15,587 nucleotides of DNA from JBOFLG01 sp051657745 (GTDB lineage: Bacteria; Actinomycetota; Actinomycetes; Actinomycetales; Dermatophilaceae), in contig JBOFLG010000043.1 of the NCBI GenBank assembly GCA_051657745.1, positions 1 to 15,587 on the forward strand, read 5' to 3'. This document shows positions 15,513 through 15,587 of this stretch, piece by piece. A model generated the notes under the pieces. The model had not been told where the DNA came from. It made no database searches and saw nothing but the letters and a program-made list of their open reading frames with translations. How positions within the stretch are numbered: position 1 is the stretch's first letter; each line of letters opens with the position of its first letter. The translations under genes and the position numbers were made by a program.

Positions 15513-15587
15513 CTATGACGTCACCGCGGGGAGGGCAAGCCAGGTGGCCAAGAGGTCGAGTTCGGCATCGAGTTCGCTGACATCCTC
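15513..15587 (-). CDS. C-terminal fragment of a leftward gene at right edge (possibly winged-helix/YcaQ-like)
   Basis: The minus strand has 24 codons and a TAG stop at 15513, entering from the right edge, ending in AELDLLATWLALPAV and two more residues. The acidic helix followed by a WLxL turn resembles the C-terminus of winged-helix DNA-binding (HTH_42, YcaQ-like) proteins, which end in a similar LAxWLGL element. With so little sequence this family name is only a suggestion. It would converge on the acetyltransferase gene with a 22-bp gap. Confidence 0.4.
   Translation of the reverse strand, partial: EDVSELDAELDLLATWLALPAVTS

Overview
The window is very GC-rich and gene-dense. It contains GTG starts, leaderless-looking promoters, a large NAD-type glutamate dehydrogenase, SecA with a C-terminal zinc motif, a WS/DGAT acyltransferase and an Rv3235-family protein. 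Together these point to a chromosomal segment of an actinobacterium. I cannot place it below phylum with confidence; Micrococcales or Propionibacteriales is my guess. I see no rRNA, tRNA, insertion sequence, phage gene or CRISPR array.

Left part (1-5412), amino-acid catabolism and small hypotheticals. The N-terminal 692 codons of a GDH2-type NAD-glutamate dehydrogenase run leftward off the edge. Diverging from it is a coupled pair of small genes (102 and 173 aa). The second has a WXG-like helical-hairpin look, as in type VII secretion partner proteins. A DUF2505 (SRPBCC-like) gene follows, then convergent pruA (1-pyrroline-5-carboxylate dehydrogenase). PruA makes glutamate and the glutamate dehydrogenase oxidises it to 2-oxoglutarate, so both ends of this part serve proline/glutamate breakdown.

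Middle part (5548-9059), a tightly overlapping leftward operon. In transcription order it holds a short membrane protein resembling only the N-terminus of SAF/CpaB-like proteins, a CpaE/ParA-like P-loop ATPase, a WS/DGAT acyltransferase, a 39-codon small ORF and a DUF6912-like protein. Every junction overlaps by 1 or 4 bases. The small ORF is joined to both neighbours by 4-base overlaps, which is the main evidence that it is real.

Right-middle part (9178-11219). A small excisionase-type helix-turn-helix gene diverges from the operon and converges on an unnamed 185-aa gene across a 9-bp tandem repeat. That gene has a leaderless-looking promoter preceded by an 11-bp tandem repeat. A gap of about 450 bp with an AT-rich patch and an imperfect inverted repeat then leads to the Rv3235-family gene.

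Right end (11239-15587). secA converges on the Rv3235-family gene over a hairpin. A tandem-GNAT acetyltransferase diverges from secA, and the last 24 residues of another leftward gene lie at the edge. From memory of the M. tuberculosis map, a WS/DGAT gene (tgs3 region), Rv3235 and secA1 also lie near one another there, so this part looks like an old actinobacterial neighbourhood. No clearly new multi-gene system is evident. The best leads are the doubly coupled 39-aa ORF, the WXG-like pair, the SAF-less small membrane protein coupled to the ATPase, and the AT-rich inverted repeat.
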